From the NCBI RefSeq assembly GCF_001438655.1, contig NZ_JQBR01000005.1, forward strand, positions 97,780 to 161,779: 64,000 bases of DNA, written 5' to 3'. The DNA comes from Pediococcus cellicola (GTDB taxonomy: Bacteria > Bacillota > Bacilli > Lactobacillales > Lactobacillaceae). A program made the position numbers and the translations under genes. Below, piece by piece: positions 53,191 to 63,229 of the stretch. Below the pieces are notes generated by a model. The model was not told the DNA's origin. It did not search any database and was given only the letters and a program-made list of their open reading frames with translations. Positions within the stretch are counted from its first letter, which is position 1. Every line of letters starts with the position of its first letter.

Positions 53191-53250
53191 GAAAGTGTAG
53201 CGTTATAACTTTTTTTAGAGGTCGATACACTTTCGAGGATTTTTTATTTT
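53191..53250 (+). terminator. conditional terminator in the bgl leader
   Basis: GAAAGTGTA (53191-53199) pairs exactly with TACACTTTC (53226-53234), followed by a T-rich tail. It should be overridden when the antiterminator protein binds the RAT just upstream. Confidence 0.8.
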
Positions 53251-53276
53251 CTTATTTTGGATACAGGAGGGAAACC

Positions 53277-53759
53277 ATGCTAAACATATTTAAAAAGAAA
53301 GTGAAAAAAGTGAGCCTGGTTGCTCCTGTAAAGGGAGAAACCGTGGAACTGAGTCAGGTACCAGATAAAGTTTTTGCATCTGGTATGATGGGAAAAGGAA
53401 TTGCCTTTAATTTTGAAACAAGTGAGATTGTGGCACCCTGTGAGGGGAAAATTACCATGATTCCAGAATCACTGCATGCATTTGGAATTACGGCCAATAA
53501 TGGCGCCGAAATTTTGATTCATATTGGCTTAGATACCGTGAACTTAAAAGGAGAAGGGTTTGCCAAATTAGTAGAGGTAGGCAGCCATGTGAAGGCTGGT
53601 GAACCCATTATTAAAGTGGACCGTGAGGCTATTTTAGCAAAGGGGTATAACTTGGTTACCATGTTGTTGGTGACAAACAGTGATGATTTTACAGTTGAAA
53701 TTAAAAAGATAGATAAGGTAGAAGCAGGGCAATCAGAGGTTGTGACCGTAGAAAAGTAG
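53277..53759 (+). CDS. PTS glucose/beta-glucoside-type IIA component
   Basis: A 160-residue IIA-Glc domain as a free protein. Both active-site histidines are present: His67 (PESLHAFGI) and His82 (EILIHIGLDTVNL), the latter being phosphorylated. The N-terminus carries a short basic extension (FKKKVKK). It should supply phosphate to the IIBC protein at 54718-56160, which lacks its own IIA domain. CAGGAGGG precedes the ATG. First gene after the RAT/terminator switch. Confidence 0.92.
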   Translation: MLNIFKKKVKKVSLVAPVKGETVELSQVPDKVFASGMMGKGIAFNFETSEIVAPCEGKITMIPESLHAFGITANNGAEILIHIGLDTVNLKGEGFAKLVEVGSHVKAGEPIIKVDREAILAKGYNLVTMLLVTNSDDFTVEIKKIDKVEAGQSEVVTVEK

Positions 53760-53780
53760 GCTTGGCTTTGGAGGATTGTG

Positions 53781-54611
53781 ATGAAAGCAATCAAAAAAAT
53801 AAATAACAATACTGCTGTTTGTTTAGACAGCCAAAACCATGAGTTAATTGCGATTGGACGTGGAATTGGATTTCATGAGATGCCGTATGAAATTAGTGAT
53901 TTAAGTGCGATACAACGAACATTCTACAATGTTGATTCTATGTATATCGATCTGGCTAGTGAGATTCCAGATGACATTTTAGAAACAGCAGCCCAAATAG
54001 TAGACATGGTTCGTCTAAAAGTTGAGGCACCAATTAATTCAAATTTAGTATTTACCCTTGCTGATCACATCAAGTTTGCGATTGAACGGCGAAATAAGGG
54101 TATGGTGATTACTGCACCCATGCAATATGATATTCAGCAATTATATGGAGACGAGTACCAGTTAGGTTTAAAGGCTTTAAAGATTGTAAATCAAAATTTG
54201 GAAATTCGACTGCCCTCTGAAGAAGCTACAAATCTGGCTTTGCATTTTATCAATGCCAAAGCGATGACAGCTAAAGAGATTAAGAATGAAGAAAATGATG
54301 ACCTCATTTCAGACATTACCGATATTGTTTCAGGCCATTTTGAGATTTACATCGATAAGCATAGTTTTAATTATTCACGTTTCGTCACGCATTTACAGTA
54401 CTTATTAAAAAGGCAAGATCAAGGCGTTTTCATTAAATCTTCGAATAAAGAATTGTATGAGAACTTGGTCAAGAAGTTCCCTAAAACGAACGAATGTGTC
54501 GAAAAAATCGCACAGTTTTTACAAGATCGAGTTGGTTTTGAACTCGAAAAAGAAGAAAAATTATATTTAATTTTACATGTTAATCGACTTTGCTCACGCG
54601 AGGGATTGTAA
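53781..54611 (+). CDS. licT: BglG/LicT family transcriptional antiterminator
   Basis: A 276-residue protein starting at ATG 53781, six bases after GGAGG (an in-frame GTG lies three bases upstream). Residues 1-55 form the RNA-binding CAT domain (IKKINNNTAVCLDSQNHELI, then GRGIGFH). Two PTS-regulation domains follow with conserved histidines (ADHIKFAI; LALHFINAK; THLQYLLKR; LILHVNRL). When not phosphorylated by the cognate PTS, it binds the RAT and prevents termination at 53191-53250. It thus controls its own operon. Confidence 0.92.
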   Translation: MKAIKKINNNTAVCLDSQNHELIAIGRGIGFHEMPYEISDLSAIQRTFYNVDSMYIDLASEIPDDILETAAQIVDMVRLKVEAPINSNLVFTLADHIKFAIERRNKGMVITAPMQYDIQQLYGDEYQLGLKALKIVNQNLEIRLPSEEATNLALHFINAKAMTAKEIKNEENDDLISDITDIVSGHFEIYIDKHSFNYSRFVTHLQYLLKRQDQGVFIKSSNKELYENLVKKFPKTNECVEKIAQFLQDRVGFELEKEEKLYLILHVNRLCSREGL

Positions 54612-54625
54612 CCTAACGGGCATAA

Positions 54626-54692
54626 CTCTCCAGCAAAGGTTTAGCACAGGCTATTTGTTGTAGCTTGGGCAACCTTTTCTGGGGAGCTTTTT
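54626..54692 (+). terminator. long imperfect hairpin between licT and the IIBC gene
   Basis: A 16-base arm (54626-54641) pairs with 54671-54686 with two mismatches, followed by TTTTT. It is a possible second attenuator or an mRNA processing site; no clear RAT sequence overlaps it. Confidence 0.6.
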
Positions 54693-54717
54693 AATAAATG
54701 GAAGAAGGAAAAGTAAA

Positions 54718-56160
54718 ATGGCAAAAAAAGAAAAATATGAAGATATTTCCACGCACGTTGTTGATTTATTGGGTGGTAAGGATAACATTGTGTTTTTTAC
54801 ACACTGTGTCACCCGCTTACGATTTAATGTGAAAGATAAGACACGAGTTAATCAGGATGAAATTGAGAAATTAGATAAAGTGATTGGCGCACAATGGTCT
54901 GGTGAACAGTTTCAAATAATAGTGGGTCAAGACGTGGGAACAGCCTACAAAGAGGTTCTAGCTCATAACGATCTCACCGGGAGTGGTGAAGTGCCCGCAG
55001 ATGATGTACCAAAGAAAAAATTTAGCTTTAACTCTGTTTTAGACGCGATTGCTGGTAGTATTACACCGTTAATTCCATTACTGATCGGTGGTGGGATGTT
55101 TAAGGTCCTATTACTAGTGTTGACAATGTTTGGTGTTCTTACAACTAAGAGCCCAAGTTATGTGATGTTAAACGCAGTTGGAGATGCTGCCTTTTATTTC
55201 TTGCCCGTTTTTGTGGGAGCTACAGCAGCCAAAAAATTTGGAATGAATCAAGGATTGGGAATGTTAATTGGCGCCATGTTGATTGATCCAAACTTTGTAA
55301 CGGCGGTTAGCAGTGGCCACACTTTATCATTAGTTGGAGTTCCGGTTTATGCCACTACGTATGGAAATATGATTTTTCCAAGCATTTTAGCCGTCTTTGT
55401 GGCTTCATATGTAGAACACTTCTTTACGCGCTGGATTCCAGATTCACTAAAATCATTAGTGGTTCCTTTCTTCACTTTGCTGGTGATGGTACCACTTACC
55501 TTCTGGCTGTTAGCGCCTGCCGGAGCCTTTCTTGGAACATATCTTACTAAATTTATCCTTTGGTTATATGGGACTGCAGGATTTATTGCCGTGGCGGTAT
55601 TGGCCGCAGCATTTCCTTGGATTGTCATGACAGGAATGCACACCGCATTTGCACCGTATGCAGTTCAAACATTTGCGACAACAGGAACAGAGCCCTTAGT
55701 GACAATTGCTAATTTTGTAAGTAATCTTGACCAAGGTGCGGCCAGCCTAGCAGTTGGCTTGAAAACACACCACAACGAAAAACTACGATCAACTGCAATT
55801 TCATGTGCCATTACAGCTATTCTGGCCGGAGTAACTGAACCTGCAATGTTTGGGGTTAATCTGAAACTAAAGACACCAATGTACGGCGCCATGATCGGTA
55901 GTTTCTTTGGTGGCGGGTTCGCTGGTTTCATGGGCGTCAAGGCCTATGCAATGGCTGGAAGCGCTGGATTATTTGGAACACCAGTGTTTATTGGAAGCAC
56001 CATTATGACCTTTGTATGGGCGATTGTCGGTATGATAATTGGTATGGTCATCACATTTATTGCAACAATGATCTTATATAAAGAATTACCAGTTGATGCA
56101 ACCCAAAAAGTAAAGAAGAATAAAAAAACTGCCGTAAATGCAGAACCAATCACCGATTAA
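54718..56160 (+). CDS. PTS beta-glucoside-type IIBC permease
   Basis: A 480-residue protein. The N-terminal IIB domain has the phosphorylated Cys30 in VFFTHCVTRLRF. A membrane IIC domain follows from about residue 105, with the family blocks PLIPLLIGGGMFKVLL, GVTEPAMFGVNLKLK and the histidine-containing TGMHTAF. No IIA domain is fused; the IIA encoded at 53277 fills this role. It imports and phosphorylates a beta-glucoside. AAGGAAA precedes the ATG. Confidence 0.92.
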   Translation: MAKKEKYEDISTHVVDLLGGKDNIVFFTHCVTRLRFNVKDKTRVNQDEIEKLDKVIGAQWSGEQFQIIVGQDVGTAYKEVLAHNDLTGSGEVPADDVPKKKFSFNSVLDAIAGSITPLIPLLIGGGMFKVLLLVLTMFGVLTTKSPSYVMLNAVGDAAFYFLPVFVGATAAKKFGMNQGLGMLIGAMLIDPNFVTAVSSGHTLSLVGVPVYATTYGNMIFPSILAVFVASYVEHFFTRWIPDSLKSLVVPFFTLLVMVPLTFWLLAPAGAFLGTYLTKFILWLYGTAGFIAVAVLAAAFPWIVMTGMHTAFAPYAVQTFATTGTEPLVTIANFVSNLDQGAASLAVGLKTHHNEKLRSTAISCAITAILAGVTEPAMFGVNLKLKTPMYGAMIGSFFGGGFAGFMGVKAYAMAGSAGLFGTPVFIGSTIMTFVWAIVGMIIGMVITFIATMILYKELPVDATQKVKKNKKTAVNAEPITD

Positions 56161-56192
56161 TTGTTTCACATGAAAATAACTAATAAGAATAA

Positions 56193-57704
<1,512 letters not shown>

Positions 57705-57757
57705 AAAGTCACTGGTTTAAAATGATGTCTTGTAGAATGAACATGATAAATTAAAAC

Positions 57758-57808
57758 AAACTTTCCAAAATATTCAGAAAAATCTGATTATTCTGGAAAG
57801 TTTTTTTA
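57758..57808 (+). terminator. terminator of the LicT-controlled operon
   Basis: AAACTTTCCA (57758-57767) pairs with TGGAAAGTTT (57794-57803), with inner ATTCAGA/TCTGAT pairing, followed by a T-run. Confidence 0.88.
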
Positions 57809-57914
57809 GTTGTCATTTAAGTTTTATTTTAAAAGTCGGAACTGTGTATAACAATTGTGGCTCTTACGAAAGTTTTAAATTAGGAGTTACTAACTATTTG
57901 AAGTACTATAATAA

Positions 57915-57992
57915 GAAATCTAGAACAAAGCTGGTCAGAAAAGCTCTGATTCAATACCGTAATCTTTTCGACCGGCCGACCACTTAGATTTC
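57915..57992 (+). other. structured element in the intergenic region before the AraC gene
   Basis: An outer stem GAAATCTA/TAGATTTC (57915-57922 with 57985-57992) encloses GGTC-A-GAAAAG (57933-57943) paired with CTTTTCGACC (57964-57973), followed by CCGGCCG. It is GC-richer than its surroundings. It could be a leader RNA of the AraC transcript or a small RNA. The rest of 57809-58088 holds no gene. Confidence 0.5.
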
Positions 57993-58088
57993 ACTTCGAC
58001 TTTTTTGGAGATACAGTTCATAATTATTATGGTTGATAAACTGAAAATGTGTATTTGTTAATTAATTTACGAAGAAAGAATTGTAAAA

Positions 58089-59069
58089 ATGGAAATATCT
58101 AATATTAATTTACTTGGCAGAACAAGACATAATATTTCGTGGAAAAAAATGAAAGAAAAGTATGGCACCAGCTCAGAAATAGTTGATGGACATACTGTAT
58201 ATAAATTTAATAATAATTACGAGTCTGATCAATTAACAAAAGAACCTTTTTATATGAGTCGTATCCCTTATGATTCTTTTATCCCATGGCATTTTCATGA
58301 GTATGTGGAAATTACAATTGTTATTCATGGAAAACTTGAGATGCATTTTTTTGATGAAAACGTTACGGTTAATGCTGGACAGGTTGTTCTGGTTGATGCC
58401 CGCTGTGCACATCAAAATTCAATTTTAGATGCGTCAAGTTCTGCCATGACTATTGCAATTCGTCCGAATGCTCTACAGCAATTGCTTGTCGAAAGAATGC
58501 CGACCAGAGGCTTTTTGACTAACTTCCTTTCTAGCTCGATTCATCGTGTTGATTTTTCTGAAAGATACTGGCAATTTAGCCGTATTGATACAAATATAAT
58601 GAGTGGAATTCTAACAAGTCTAATAGGTGTTTACAGTGAAAAACATGGAGTATCTCAGGATTTACAACAGACGCTGTTACAGGCATTTTTATTACTATTA
58701 ATGCAACAATCGCAGATACGACAAACTGATAATGCGCACTTAAATAAATATCATGTTCGGCCATTAGATCTTATTATATATATGGATAAACATTATCAAA
58801 ATATTTCTTTGGAAACTATGGCCTTATATTTCAACTATAGTCCTAATTATTTATCGACAAAGCTTAAAAAAGCAACGGGTTCTAATTTTCAAGAACTTAT
58901 CCAGAAAAAAAGGATGGATGTTGCTAGAGAAATGTTAAAAAAGACGGATATTGCTGTTGATAAAATTGCTTTTAACGTTGGTTATAGTAATCCGGTATAC
59001 TTTTATCGATTGTTTAATCGAGTTACAGGGGTTACTCCAGCGATTTATAGAAAGCAATATAAATCGTAA
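58089..59069 (+). CDS. AraC family transcriptional regulator with cupin-like sensor domain
   Basis: A 326-residue regulator. The N-terminal part (about 50-150) is a cupin-like domain with HEYVEITIVIHG and an AGQVVLVDARCAHQNS segment. Two C-terminal helix-turn-helix units (about 225-325) include NYSPNYLSTKLKKATGSNF and a VGYSNPVYFYRLFNRVTG motif. It precedes a IIC and two GH1 genes on the same strand and is their probable activator, sensing a sugar. The ribosome site is weak (GAAGAAAG). Confidence 0.88.
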   Translation: MEISNINLLGRTRHNISWKKMKEKYGTSSEIVDGHTVYKFNNNYESDQLTKEPFYMSRIPYDSFIPWHFHEYVEITIVIHGKLEMHFFDENVTVNAGQVVLVDARCAHQNSILDASSSAMTIAIRPNALQQLLVERMPTRGFLTNFLSSSIHRVDFSERYWQFSRIDTNIMSGILTSLIGVYSEKHGVSQDLQQTLLQAFLLLLMQQSQIRQTDNAHLNKYHVRPLDLIIYMDKHYQNISLETMALYFNYSPNYLSTKLKKATGSNFQELIQKKRMDVAREMLKKTDIAVDKIAFNVGYSNPVYFYRLFNRVTGVTPAIYRKQYKS

Positions 59070-59109
59070 GATAAGACATATACTGATGAGGATAAAACAA
59101 TATCAATCG

Positions 59110-59124
59110 ATGAAAGCGCTTGCT
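59110..59124. promoter_or_regulatory. cre site before the third PTS/GH1 unit
   Basis: ATGAAAGCGCTTGCT matches WTGNAANCGNWNNCW at every position, 30 bp before the IIC start codon. Confidence 0.8.
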
Positions 59125-59153
59125 AACATATGGATAAGGAGGCGTTATTAATT

Positions 59154-60485
59154 ATGAAATCAATTCAGTCGTTTATGGAAAGTAAATTTATCCCAATTGC
59201 AACCAGAATATCAAATATTCGTTGGATTCAAGCAATCAGTCGAGGAACAATGAGTTTAATGGGCGTAATTGTTGTTGGGGCAATTTTTTCATTGTTAGGG
59301 AGCGTAAATATTCCTGTATATCAAACTTTTTTGAAAAACACAGGGATAAATACATTATTATCATTTATTCCTGCTGTCACAATAAATGCCATTGCACTCT
59401 ACATGGTATTTTTGATTGCGTATCAAGCCGCTAGAATTTTTGGGCATAAAGAAGCTAGTGTGAACATCGGTATTATTGCGCTTGTAGCTTTTTTAGTATT
59501 AATTCCACTTAAAATAGAACAACCCAAAGGGGCACTTCAAGCAAGTAATATCATGAATTTGAACTATATTGGTTCGCAAGGCGCATTCACTGCTATTATT
59601 ACTGCAATGATTGTCACATCCATTTATATTTGGATTATTAATAGAAACTGGACTATTAAAATGCCTGAAGGTGTTCCACCACAAGTTTCAAATGCATTTA
59701 TTGATATTATCCCGGCATTTATAGTTTTGCTAATTTTTTCACTTATTCGTTGGGGATTTAGCTTAACAAGTTACGTTTCAGCGACTGATTTTATTTATAA
59801 GATTTTGCAGACACCAATCCAAACATTAACGGGATCATTACCTGCATTTTTGATTTTGATTATTATTGCACAGTTACTTTGGTTTTTTGGAATCCATGGA
59901 TCTTTTACTATTTTACCAATTTTGATGCCTATTTGGATTGGTTATATCGGTCAAAATATGGCTGCTTATAAGGCAGGACAAGCTATCCCACATATGTTCA
60001 ATATTGAAATGTATAACATGCTTTGTATAGGTGGAGCCGGAGGTACATTAGGGTTTGTTATTGTGATGTTAATTTTTGCTAAGAGTGTGCAGTATAAGAA
60101 AATGGCTCGCTTAGTTATTTTACCAGGCTTATTTAACATCAATGAACCATTGATCTTTGGTTTACCTATTATATTGAACCCAATCTTATTCTTGCCTTTT
60201 GTTTTTACACCAATAATTATTCTTTTACTTGGTTATGTATTAATGAAGACTGGAATTGTAGGAGTACCAATTGGACTTTTCTTACCTTCGAGTACACCCA
60301 TTGTATTTTCTGGTATTCTTCAGGGTAGTTGGTCGTATGCCATTTGGCAAGTTGTAGCCACGTTTATTTCTTGCTTGACATATTATCCATTCTTCAAAAT
60401 TTTAGATAAAAAGGCTGTTCAAGAAGAAATCACCAATTCTGGTGTAGTAAAAAACGGAGGCTTAATCAATGATGACAAAAGATAA
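59154..60485 (+). CDS. PTS cellobiose-type IIC permease without local IIA or IIB
   Basis: About 443 residues starting at ATG 59154, which follows GGAGG; an in-frame ATG at 59130 precedes that site. It has about ten hydrophobic spans. Landmarks are MPEGVPPQVSNAFIDIIPA, the LLWFFGIHGSFTILP block and FNINEPLIFGLPIILNP. No IIA or IIB gene is adjacent, so it must borrow components, perhaps those at 47403-47717 and 49128-49457. It overlaps the next GH1 gene by 17 bp. Confidence 0.9.
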   Translation: MKSIQSFMESKFIPIATRISNIRWIQAISRGTMSLMGVIVVGAIFSLLGSVNIPVYQTFLKNTGINTLLSFIPAVTINAIALYMVFLIAYQAARIFGHKEASVNIGIIALVAFLVLIPLKIEQPKGALQASNIMNLNYIGSQGAFTAIITAMIVTSIYIWIINRNWTIKMPEGVPPQVSNAFIDIIPAFIVLLIFSLIRWGFSLTSYVSATDFIYKILQTPIQTLTGSLPAFLILIIIAQLLWFFGIHGSFTILPILMPIWIGYIGQNMAAYKAGQAIPHMFNIEMYNMLCIGGAGGTLGFVIVMLIFAKSVQYKKMARLVILPGLFNINEPLIFGLPIILNPILFLPFVFTPIIILLLGYVLMKTGIVGVPIGLFLPSSTPIVFSGILQGSWSYAIWQVVATFISCLTYYPFFKILDKKAVQEEITNSGVVKNGGLINDDKR

Positions 60486-61839
60486 TTTTCGATGGGGAGT
60501 CTCGTCTTCGGCGTTTCAAATAGAAGGAGCTAGTAAAAGTGACGGGAAAGGCCCTAGTACTTTGGACAAACGACTTGTTAAATCTGGAATTGCTGATACA
60601 TCAGTTGCTTCCGATTTTTACCATCATTGGCATGAAGATATAAAATTACTTGAGTTATTAGGAGTTACTAGCTTTCGAATGTCTATTAGTTGGTCACGTA
60701 TTTTTCCAAGTGGGGTTGGTAGCCCGAATAAGGCTGGAGTTGACTTTTATGATCAGGTAATTGACGATCTTTTAATGCATAATATTGAGCCTGTTATTAC
60801 AATTAATCATTTTGATATGCCCTATGCGCTTATTAATAAATTTAATGGTTGGTTGTCTAGAGATTCAGTTTCAGCTTTTACGAATTATGCAAAATTCCTT
60901 TTTGTGCATTATGGAAATCGTGTTAAGACTTGGCTCACAATTAATGAACCACTGATGCTAATGTACAATCCTGCGTTTAATGGCAGTCGCTATAACAATC
61001 CTAAACGTAGTACAAAGTCGAATTTTCAAATTCTGCATCATATATTGTTAGCAGAAAAGAATGCAATGAGACTTTGTCATGAACTTGTTATAGATGGTGA
61101 AATTGGCCCAGTAGCAGCCTTTGAGAACGTTTATCCTACAAGTAGTAATCCCAATGATGTCGACGCTGCATTAACTGCTGAATCAATTCTCAGTTACTGG
61201 GCGCTAGATGTTGCAATAAAAGGAAAATATCCAGGAATTACTTATAATGAGTTAACAAAAATCAATTTGGCTCCCAAAGTTTCTGCAGCAGATGATGTTA
61301 TTTTTAAGTCGGCCTATCCGGATTTTATTGCATATAATTATTATAGTAGTATTCGCGTGAGCGCACATCATCAGTCTGATAATACAGTCATTCCGTTTTT
61401 TGACTCACCATTATTCAGTGTTGATATGGGAACCGAGCGAAAGACGGATAAATGGTCTGCTATGGAAGCTGATCCTATAGGTATGGGAATTTCGGCACGA
61501 AAGCTTTATGAACGATATCACCTACCTCTAATGATAACCGAAAATGGGTATGCCGATACAGAGATTCCTAATCAAAATGGGGAAATACAAGATGATCAAC
61601 GTATCGAATATCTTTCGGCACATATTTCTATTTGTAAGAAATTAGTTGACGAGGGGATTCCACTTAAAGGATACTTTATCTGGTCTTTTTTAGATTCTTT
61701 GAGCGGACGGGAAGGCTTTAGCAAACGATATGGGTTAGTGTATGTTAATCGAACGGATACGGATATACGAGATCTTAGACGAATTCCCAAAAAAAGCTTT
61801 TATTGGTATCGCAATCTCATTAGAGAATGGAAGGCATAA
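60469..61839 (+). CDS. GH1 6-phospho-beta-glucosidase (third of four)
   Basis: A 456-residue GH1 enzyme. The acid/base is Glu160 in TINEPLML and the nucleophile Glu358 in MITENGYAD. The phosphate-binding signature is present (SKRYGLVYVN and KKSFYWYRN). The start ATG lies eight bases after GGAGG and inside the end of the IIC gene, so both are coupled. It should cleave the phosphorylated product of that transporter. Confidence 0.92.
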   Translation: MMTKDNFRWGVSSSAFQIEGASKSDGKGPSTLDKRLVKSGIADTSVASDFYHHWHEDIKLLELLGVTSFRMSISWSRIFPSGVGSPNKAGVDFYDQVIDDLLMHNIEPVITINHFDMPYALINKFNGWLSRDSVSAFTNYAKFLFVHYGNRVKTWLTINEPLMLMYNPAFNGSRYNNPKRSTKSNFQILHHILLAEKNAMRLCHELVIDGEIGPVAAFENVYPTSSNPNDVDAALTAESILSYWALDVAIKGKYPGITYNELTKINLAPKVSAADDVIFKSAYPDFIAYNYYSSIRVSAHHQSDNTVIPFFDSPLFSVDMGTERKTDKWSAMEADPIGMGISARKLYERYHLPLMITENGYADTEIPNQNGEIQDDQRIEYLSAHISICKKLVDEGIPLKGYFIWSFLDSLSGREGFSKRYGLVYVNRTDTDIRDLRRIPKKSFYWYRNLIREWKA

Positions 61840-61841
61840 AT

Positions 61842-63116
61842 ATGATTGATCCGTTTAGTTATAAAGATATTCGATTTCCAAAAGACTTTTTGTTTGGAGC
61901 AGCTACAGCCGGAGCACAAATTGAGGGGAATGTTAATTCACAATTTGATTCGTCTGCCTATATTGAGGAAAAAAAGAAAATGGGAGAAGCTTTCACACCA
62001 GCTGGAAAATCTGAAGATAGCTGGAATCATTTTGATGAAGATTTGGCATTATTAAAGCAAATGAAACTTGGATTATACAGAATGTCCATTGAGTGGTCTA
62101 GAGTTGAGATTCGTCCCGGTAAATATGATGAATCTGCAGTAATGCAATATGTAGAAGAATTGAAAAAATTAAAAAATGCGGGTATTAAAATTTGTCTGAC
62201 GTTGCATCATTTTTCACATCCAACATGGTTTGAAGAAAAAGGTGCTTTTCGAACGCTCAATAATATTTCGGATTTTGAACGGTACCTCCAGTATATTGTG
62301 CCTATAGTTGCACCTTATATTGATTACTGGATTGTATTAAATGAACCAAACATGCCCTTTCAATATTCGATTTCAGAACGTATGAATCTTCTTTCATATC
62401 ATGTTGCAGGGTATAAAATAGTAAAAGAAAATTCTGATAAACCGGTCAGTAGTGCACTATCGTATTCCCCCAAACATCCATTCAGAGGGAGTAGTGATAA
62501 ATTAGACAGTTTAATGGCTAATTGGCTAGATTATACAGAAAATGAATATTTTGCACATGCTTTTCGCACTGGTGAAGTAAGTATGCCAGATCATGATGCT
62601 TATGTGGTTCCTGGATTGAAAAATTCTATTGATTTCTGGGCAATTAATACCTATATTCGGCAAAATATTGATGGACATAAAAAGAATTTTCACGATAGTT
62701 CTTATGATGCAACTAGATTACCAGTACTTTCGCATCCTTTTTACATGGAAGAAATGTCTCCTGAAATTATTATCAACCTTGCATCTCGTTTTCAAGATAA
62801 GCCAATTTTGATTTCAGAAAATGGATTTGCTGTTAAAAATGATGATGTTCGAATTATATATATATCAGAAATGTTACAAGAAATTCATCAAGCATTGGAC
62901 ATGGGATATAACATAATCGGATATACACATTGGTCCTTGCTTGATAATTGGGAATGGGGAGATTACTCCGCCACTTTTGGGCTTGCCAGTGTTGATGGTG
63001 ATTATCAACGCCATTTAAAGAAAAGTGGCGAATTCTATGGAAAAATTGCAATGCAAAAGCAATTTACACAAAAGATATTGCGAGAGTACTTAAATCAACA
63101 ACCGAAGTTAAAATAG
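61842..63116 (+). CDS. GH1 beta-glycosidase lacking the phosphate signature (fourth of four)
   Basis: A 424-residue GH1 enzyme starting at ATG 61842, two bases after the previous stop codon. The acid/base is Glu168 in VLNEPNMP and the nucleophile Glu326 in ISENGFAV. Unlike the three other GH1 enzymes here, it reads HWSLLDNWEWGDYSATFGL: Trp replaces the phosphate-contacting Ser and no KRYG/KKSFYW block follows. This is the pattern of GH1 enzymes acting on unphosphorylated beta-glycosides. No signal peptide is seen, so it should be cytoplasmic. The substrate is unknown. Confidence 0.87.
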   Translation: MIDPFSYKDIRFPKDFLFGAATAGAQIEGNVNSQFDSSAYIEEKKKMGEAFTPAGKSEDSWNHFDEDLALLKQMKLGLYRMSIEWSRVEIRPGKYDESAVMQYVEELKKLKNAGIKICLTLHHFSHPTWFEEKGAFRTLNNISDFERYLQYIVPIVAPYIDYWIVLNEPNMPFQYSISERMNLLSYHVAGYKIVKENSDKPVSSALSYSPKHPFRGSSDKLDSLMANWLDYTENEYFAHAFRTGEVSMPDHDAYVVPGLKNSIDFWAINTYIRQNIDGHKKNFHDSSYDATRLPVLSHPFYMEEMSPEIIINLASRFQDKPILISENGFAVKNDDVRIIYISEMLQEIHQALDMGYNIIGYTHWSLLDNWEWGDYSATFGLASVDGDYQRHLKKSGEFYGKIAMQKQFTQKILREYLNQQPKLK

Positions 63117-63229
63117 TTATAGATAAAAAAGGTTTGAAATTTTCTCAAACGGAACTGAAGTTATAATTTGATACAAACATATAAAAGCACGTTCGAAAAA
63201 AGTGAAATTTATTCGGAGGTGTTTTTATT

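Noticed and set aside
57915..57992. T-box riboswitch as explanation for the structured element
   Set aside because: No T-box sequence (NGGTGGNACCGCG) is present and the downstream gene is a sugar regulator.
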